From JAXDBV01 sp034678415 (lineage in GTDB: Bacteria > Bacteroidota > Bacteroidia > Bacteroidales > VadinHA17), in the NCBI GenBank assembly GCA_034678415.1, contig JAXDBV010000042.1, forward strand, positions 1 through 18,160: 18,160 nucleotides of DNA, in the 5' to 3' direction. The first letter of the stretch is position 1. Every line of letters begins with the position of its first letter. The translations under genes were made by a program, and so were the position numbers. Shown piece by piece: positions 14,931-18,160 of this stretch. The notes beneath the pieces are model-generated. The model searched no databases. It saw nothing but the letters and a program-made list of their open reading frames with translations, and was not told the DNA's origin.

Positions 14931-15698
14931 GTGTATAAGCTGATAACAATTGTTCTGCTGCTTTCTTCATGCAGTCAGATTTCTGTCTGGTCCCAGTTTT
15001 TCGTTCCCCCGTTCCGCGACGGGGAGAAGCTTGAATACCTGCTACATTACGGGCCTATCAACGGAGGTATTGCCAAGCTCACAGTCCGGTCGTCAACCAT
15101 CGACAAACAACCCGTGTTTCACGCCCGTGCCGAAGCAAGAACCATTGGCATCGCTGATAAAATATACAGGGTGAAGGATATTTACGAAAGTTACATAGAT
15201 GTATCATCCGGGCTACCCCTGAAAGCCGTGCGGAATATTTCTGAAGGTAGGTATACTTATTACGATGAGAACTTTTTTAACCGTGACAGCAACACGGTTA
15301 CAAGCAAGAAAGTGGGAACCATGAAAGTACCGCAAGGTATCATAGATATGGTCTCGGCCATCTACCTGCTGAGAAATTACAACATGGATATCCTCCAGGT
15401 TGGAGACACCATAAAACTGGTTACGTACTTTGCGAATGAAATTTATCCATTAAACCTCCGGTATAAGGGAAAGGAAATTATCCGTACACGTTTCGGGAAA
15501 TACCGTTGCAAGGTGTTTGCCCCTGTAACGGAAGTCGGGCGGGTTTTCAAAACACAGGATGACATGCTGATGTGGATCAGTGATGACAAGAATTTTTTAC
15601 CCCTGCGGATCGACTTTAACATGTGGGTCGGTTCCATGCGTGTTGACCTGGTGGCCTATGAAAATCTCCGGTATGAACTCAAGCCGCTGGAGAAATAA
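14931..15698 (+). CDS. DUF3108 domain-containing envelope protein (start codon uncertain)
   Basis: This protein has the DUF3108 pattern: RDGEKLEYLLHYGPINGGIAKL near the N-terminus, HARAEARTIGIADKIYRVKDIYESYID, and YRCKVFAPVTEVGRVF followed by WISDDKNFLPLRID near the C-terminus. The domain forms a beta-barrel-like periplasmic protein of unknown function. From the GTG at 14931 it has 255 residues and begins MYKLITIVLLLSSCSQ, a hydrophobic signal with a lipobox-like LSSC, though cleavage after VWSQ is also possible. The frame stays open upstream to a TTG at 14907, giving 263 residues. The only nearby ATG (14914) is in another frame and stops after 9 codons; one extra A in the A-run at 14917-14920 would put it in frame and yield a normal lysine-containing signal peptide. 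The gene follows tsaB by 60 bp on the same strand. Confidence 0.85.
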   Translation: MYKLITIVLLLSSCSQISVWSQFFVPPFRDGEKLEYLLHYGPINGGIAKLTVRSSTIDKQPVFHARAEARTIGIADKIYRVKDIYESYIDVSSGLPLKAVRNISEGRYTYYDENFFNRDSNTVTSKKVGTMKVPQGIIDMVSAIYLLRNYNMDILQVGDTIKLVTYFANEIYPLNLRYKGKEIIRTRFGKYRCKVFAPVTEVGRVFKTQDDMLMWISDDKNFLPLRIDFNMWVGSMRVDLVAYENLRYELKPLEK

Positions 15699-15733
15699 TT
15701 ACCCGGCAGAATTATCCATATTGTTTCATTTCG

Positions 15734-15741
15734 TATTTTTG
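15734..15741 (+). promoter_or_regulatory. Candidate -7 promoter box of efp
   Basis: TATTTTTG is a perfect match to the Bacteroidota -7 element TAnnTTTG, 24 nt upstream of the efp ATG. A TTG lies at 15721-15723 but only 10 nt away, so the -33 element is not well placed. The position in the 67-bp gap after the DUF3108 stop supports an independent start for efp and the phosphatase gene. Confidence 0.5.
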
Positions 15742-15754
15742 CATTGAAAAAATC

Positions 15755-15760
15755 GGGGGA
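15755..15760 (+). promoter_or_regulatory. Ribosome-binding site of efp
   Basis: GGGGGA sits 5 nt before the ATG at 15766. It stands out because most genes in this window lack a purine-rich Shine-Dalgarno sequence, as is common in Bacteroidota, and it fixes the efp start. Confidence 0.5.
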
Positions 15761-15765
15761 TAACT

Positions 15766-16329
15766 ATGGCAACAACGGCCGATTTCAGGAATGGTCTGTG
15801 CATTGAATTCAATAATGACCTCTATACCATTGTGCAGTTTCAACATGTAAAACCGGGGAAGGGCGGCGCATTTGTAAGAACCAAGCTCAGGAGTCTTACT
15901 AACGGCAGGGTGATCGAGAATACCTTTACTGCAGGAGTACGGATCAACCTCGTGCGTATCGAACGCCGTCCATACCAGTTTCTCTATAGTGACGACCTGG
16001 GATACCATTTCATGCATACCGAGACATTTGAACAGATCACTATGGATGAAAACCTGATCAGCGCCCCCGACCTGCTGAAGGAAGGACAGGATGTGGAAGT
16101 GGTTTACCATGCGGAGACCGAGTCCCCCCTGAGTTGCGAAATGCCTCCATTCGTCGACCTTGAGGTGGTTTATACGGAACCGGGGCTGAGAGGTGATACA
16201 GCCACCAATACGCTGAAACCCGCCAAGCTGGAGACCGGTGCCACAGTGAATGTCCCTCTGTTCATCAATACCGGTGATCGTATCCGAGTGGATACACGCG
16301 ACTATACCTACTATGAACGTGCAAAATAA
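15766..16329 (+). CDS. efp: Translation elongation factor P
   Basis: EF-P (187 residues, the normal length) binds between the ribosomal P and E sites and relieves stalling at consecutive prolines. The three-domain order is visible. The N-terminal KOW-like domain (1-63) has the tip loop HVKPGKGGAF, whose Lys32 matches the lysine modified in E. coli EF-P. The first OB domain (about 66-127) contains FMHTETFEQI. The C-terminal OB domain (about 128-187) has GLRGDTATNTLKPAKLETGATVNVPLFI and ends in GDRIRVDTRDYTYYERA, the family's closing signature. The start is supported by a GGGGGA site. The phosphatase gene begins 11 bp after its stop, so the two are probably co-transcribed. No EpmA, EpmB or other modifying-enzyme gene is nearby. 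Confidence 0.98.
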   Translation: MATTADFRNGLCIEFNNDLYTIVQFQHVKPGKGGAFVRTKLRSLTNGRVIENTFTAGVRINLVRIERRPYQFLYSDDLGYHFMHTETFEQITMDENLISAPDLLKEGQDVEVVYHAETESPLSCEMPPFVDLEVVYTEPGLRGDTATNTLKPAKLETGATVNVPLFINTGDRIRVDTRDYTYYERAK

Positions 16330-16340
16330 AAACAGACCTG

Positions 16341-17570
16341 ATGTCTGAAGACGGCTCAATAAAAAGACTAAAGGTTACCAAATTCAAACTGAATGCCCTG
16401 CTGAATCTTACACAGGCCATAAATGCGAACCTGGGCCAGGAAGAACTGTTGAAACATTACGAAACCCTCCTTCGCGACGACCTGAATATCGGCAGGATCC
16501 TTATCTATAAGTTAGGAACACGCTGGGAACTCATTCTCTCATCCGGATGTTCTGCCGCCACCCGCCGCTCCATTAATGTGGAACGTGACCTGCTGGAGGT
16601 GGATGAGATCACCTTCAATTCCGACCTGGATGACAGTCCCCTGAAAGCGTTTGACATCACCATTCCTGTGATACATAAAGGGAAACCCCTGGCCTTTATC
16701 CTTATCGGCGATATCGATGAAGAGGGAGAGGGGGTAAGCCCTACCATCAAGCACCTCCATTTCATTCAAACCCTCTCCAACATCATCATGGTGGCCATTG
16801 AAAATATACGACTATTCAACGAGAGCCTGCGCCAGGAAGCCATCAAGAAAGAGCTGGAGCTGGCCTCTCGCATGCAGACCATGCTGATCCCTGACAATGC
16901 CTCCCTCCCGAGAAACAAAAAAATTTCCGTCGCAGCATTTTATCATCCGCATTACTCCGTGGGAGGCGATTACTATGACTGCCTGACCCTGAATGACGAA
17001 GAGACGGGATTCCTCATTGCCGATGTATCAGGAAAAGGAATCAGTGCAGCCCTGCTTATGTCGAATTTCCAGGCGAACCTCAGGGCATTGTATGCCGCGG
17101 AGATATCCCTCGTTGACCTGGTGAAAAAACTGAACGAACGCGTTATCCAGAGCGCCAACGGAGAAAAGTTCATTACCCTGTTCATCGCCAAGTATAACAG
17201 CCGGACCCGTGTTCTTGAATATGTGAATGCCGCGCATAATCCGCCTGTCCTTTTCTTCGGACAAAACAAACAGGTGATGAAGCTGGAAACCAGTTGTGTG
17301 GGAATAGGAATGCTGGATAAAATACCCTTCATTGAATCCGGAAGGATCAATATCCAGGAAAATACCAAAATCATCTGCTACACCGATGGCTTGTCAGAAC
17401 TTCAGAATAACGAGGGAATAGAGTACGGCACAAGGGTTATCGAACAATTCATCAGGAGTGATAAACATATTGAACATGATTTAAAGATGATCATCAAAAG
17501 CCAGAACATCCTGAAAGGGAACAAAAACATTTTTGATGATATAACCATTATCGGGGTTCAATTCCATTAA
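16341..17570 (+). CDS. GAF-like/PP2C-type (SpoIIE/RsbU family) serine phosphatase
   Basis: This 409-residue protein has no membrane segment and is predicted cytoplasmic. Residues about 15-160 resemble a GAF sensor domain (LNLTQAINANLGQEELLKHYETLLRDDL, then PVIHKGKPLAFILIGD). A short coiled linker (about 160-182, KKELELASRMQTMLIPD) is the usual entry to RsbU-type phosphatases. The PP2C domain (about 195-408) keeps its metal-binding acids: GGDYYD (Asp210), ADVSGKG (Asp228), CYTDGLSE (Asp349) and FDDIT (Asp399/400). In this family such enzymes dephosphorylate STAS-type anti-anti-sigma factors in partner-switching pathways. No STAS protein, anti-sigma kinase or sigma factor gene is in the window, so the target is unknown. 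It lies 11 bp after efp, and its last 23 bp overlap the end of the convergent ligase gene. Confidence 0.93.
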   Translation: MSEDGSIKRLKVTKFKLNALLNLTQAINANLGQEELLKHYETLLRDDLNIGRILIYKLGTRWELILSSGCSAATRRSINVERDLLEVDEITFNSDLDDSPLKAFDITIPVIHKGKPLAFILIGDIDEEGEGVSPTIKHLHFIQTLSNIIMVAIENIRLFNESLRQEAIKKELELASRMQTMLIPDNASLPRNKKISVAAFYHPHYSVGGDYYDCLTLNDEETGFLIADVSGKGISAALLMSNFQANLRALYAAEISLVDLVKKLNERVIQSANGEKFITLFIAKYNSRTRVLEYVNAAHNPPVLFFGQNKQVMKLETSCVGIGMLDKIPFIESGRINIQENTKIICYTDGLSELQNNEGIEYGTRVIEQFIRSDKHIEHDLKMIIKSQNILKGNKNIFDDITIIGVQFH

Positions 17571-18160
17571 CCTTCAATTCCTTCTTTCCTCCCGATTGTA
17601 AGTCAATCGCCACTAGTATGGCAATGAAGCCCCAGACAAGCGCCGAGGCTTTGTCTGAATGGAGAAAGTTGTTCAGCATGCCGTGCGTAAAATAGGTCAC
17701 CAGTCCAAGGAATACCGACATGGTAATCATCTTCATCCTTCCTGGGGGGAGGCGCCGGTATGTTCTCAATCCGGTATAAACCGCCGTAAACACAAGAAGA
17801 AGCACAGACAAAAGACCCGGTAATCCCGACTCACTGAGGGGACCGAAGTATTCGCTGTGAGCTGTGCCCTGATCTCCAAAATCGGTGGAGATATAGGTCT
17901 TCTCCCGCGACCGCTGAAAGGGGGCATACTTGAACTGGTATGTGCCGGGACCCCAGCCTGTCAAAGGCCGCTCGCGGTACATCCTGAAGGCTGATTTCCA
18001 GCGATTAATCCTCTCGGCATTAGAAGCATCCGACGTGATATTGGCCATCGACTGTATATGTTCCGTAAACTCCTTTGACGATGTCTGCTTGTTCTCCTCC
18101 ATCTTCATGATGATCTCTGTCCTGAACAGGTAAATGTAAATACCAGCCAGCAGCACTATC
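17548..18160 (-). CDS. O-antigen ligase/polymerase family protein (Wzy_C), 5' end outside window
   Basis: The frame is open to the window edge, so this is the C-terminal 203 or so residues of a larger multi-spanning inner-membrane protein. The visible part starts in a hydrophobic segment (LLAGIYIYLF). A periplasmic-type loop of about 100 residues follows, carrying the family hallmarks: ERINRWKSAFRMYRERPLTG, then GWGPGTYQFKY, then GTAHSEYFGPLSESGLPGLL. The histidine in AHSEY corresponds to the conserved loop histidine of WaaL/Wzy-type enzymes. Three further membrane helices follow (about 113-130, 142-162 and 171-188 counting from 18156). Members join or polymerise undecaprenyl-linked glycans, as O-antigen ligases, polymerases or protein O-oligosaccharyltransferases; which one cannot be told from this fragment. 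Its last codons overlap the phosphatase gene on the other strand by 23 bp. Confidence 0.88.
   Translation of the reverse strand, partial: IVLLAGIYIYLFRTEIIMKMEENKQTSSKEFTEHIQSMANITSDASNAERINRWKSAFRMYRERPLTGWGPGTYQFKYAPFQRSREKTYISTDFGDQGTAHSEYFGPLSESGLPGLLSVLLLVFTAVYTGLRTYRRLPPGRMKMITMSVFLGLVTYFTHGMLNNFLHSDKASALVWGFIAILVAIDLQSGGKKELKVNGIEPR

Noticed and set aside
1..18160. tRNA genes, rRNA, CRISPR arrays, insertion sequences or prophage genes
   Set aside because: I found no cloverleaf-like sequence in the gaps, no regularly spaced repeats, no transposase-like protein and no flanking inverted repeats with target duplications.

Overview
The window looks like chromosomal DNA from a member of the Bacteroidota, probably a Bacteroidales-like or Marinilabiliales-like lineage; the exact taxon cannot be fixed from the sequence. 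The support is a type IX secretion (T9SS) type A sorting domain on a secreted amylase, candidate promoters of the Bacteroidota form (TTG-N19-TAnnTTTG), few Shine-Dalgarno sequences, and a typical gene set (TolC/HlyD, TsaB, DUF3108, EF-P, PP2C phosphatase). Base composition and coding style look even across the window. I see no mobile element, CRISPR array, rRNA or tRNA.

Bases 1-9400 form an alpha-glucan (starch/maltodextrin) utilisation region. On the + strand is the 3' part of a secreted GH13 amylase with a CBM48-like module and a T9SS sorting domain. Convergent to it on the - strand, in transcription order, lie an MFS sugar transporter (9400-7649), a GH65 maltose phosphorylase-type enzyme (7628-5316), a class II fructose-bisphosphate aldolase (5230-4154) and a second GH13 amylase with a lipoprotein signal (3946-2573). 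The inferred flow is: the secreted amylase cuts starch, the lipoprotein amylase trims oligosaccharides at the envelope, the MFS protein imports maltose, and the GH65 enzyme phosphorolyses it to glucose and beta-glucose-1-phosphate. The beta-phosphoglucomutase expected next to such a GH65 gene is absent here, as are susC/susD genes and a dedicated regulator. The aldolase has its own good promoter candidate.

Bases 9401-11440 hold a 271-bp divergent control region with repeated TTATCC boxes and an AAACGTTT palindrome, then an unrecognised 295-residue protein on the + strand. That gene ends 3 bp from the convergent stop of a YgjP-type zinc metallopeptidase.

Bases 11441-15698 carry a co-directional run: TolC-family outer-membrane protein, HlyD/MacA-like periplasmic adaptor, TsaB (tRNA t6A synthesis) and a DUF3108 envelope protein. 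No inner-membrane pump accompanies the efflux pair. The DUF3108 gene lacks an ATG start, which may reflect a single-base deletion.

Bases 15734-18160 carry efp with its own promoter and a clear ribosome-binding site, then a GAF/PP2C (RsbU/SpoIIE-like) phosphatase 11 bp downstream. The phosphatase overlaps by 23 bp the 3' end of a convergent O-antigen ligase-family gene that runs off the window.

I did not find a convincing wholly new system. The points most worth checking are the unrecognised 295-residue protein and its regulatory region, the enlarged MFS transporter, and the aldolase sitting where beta-phosphoglucomutase would be expected.
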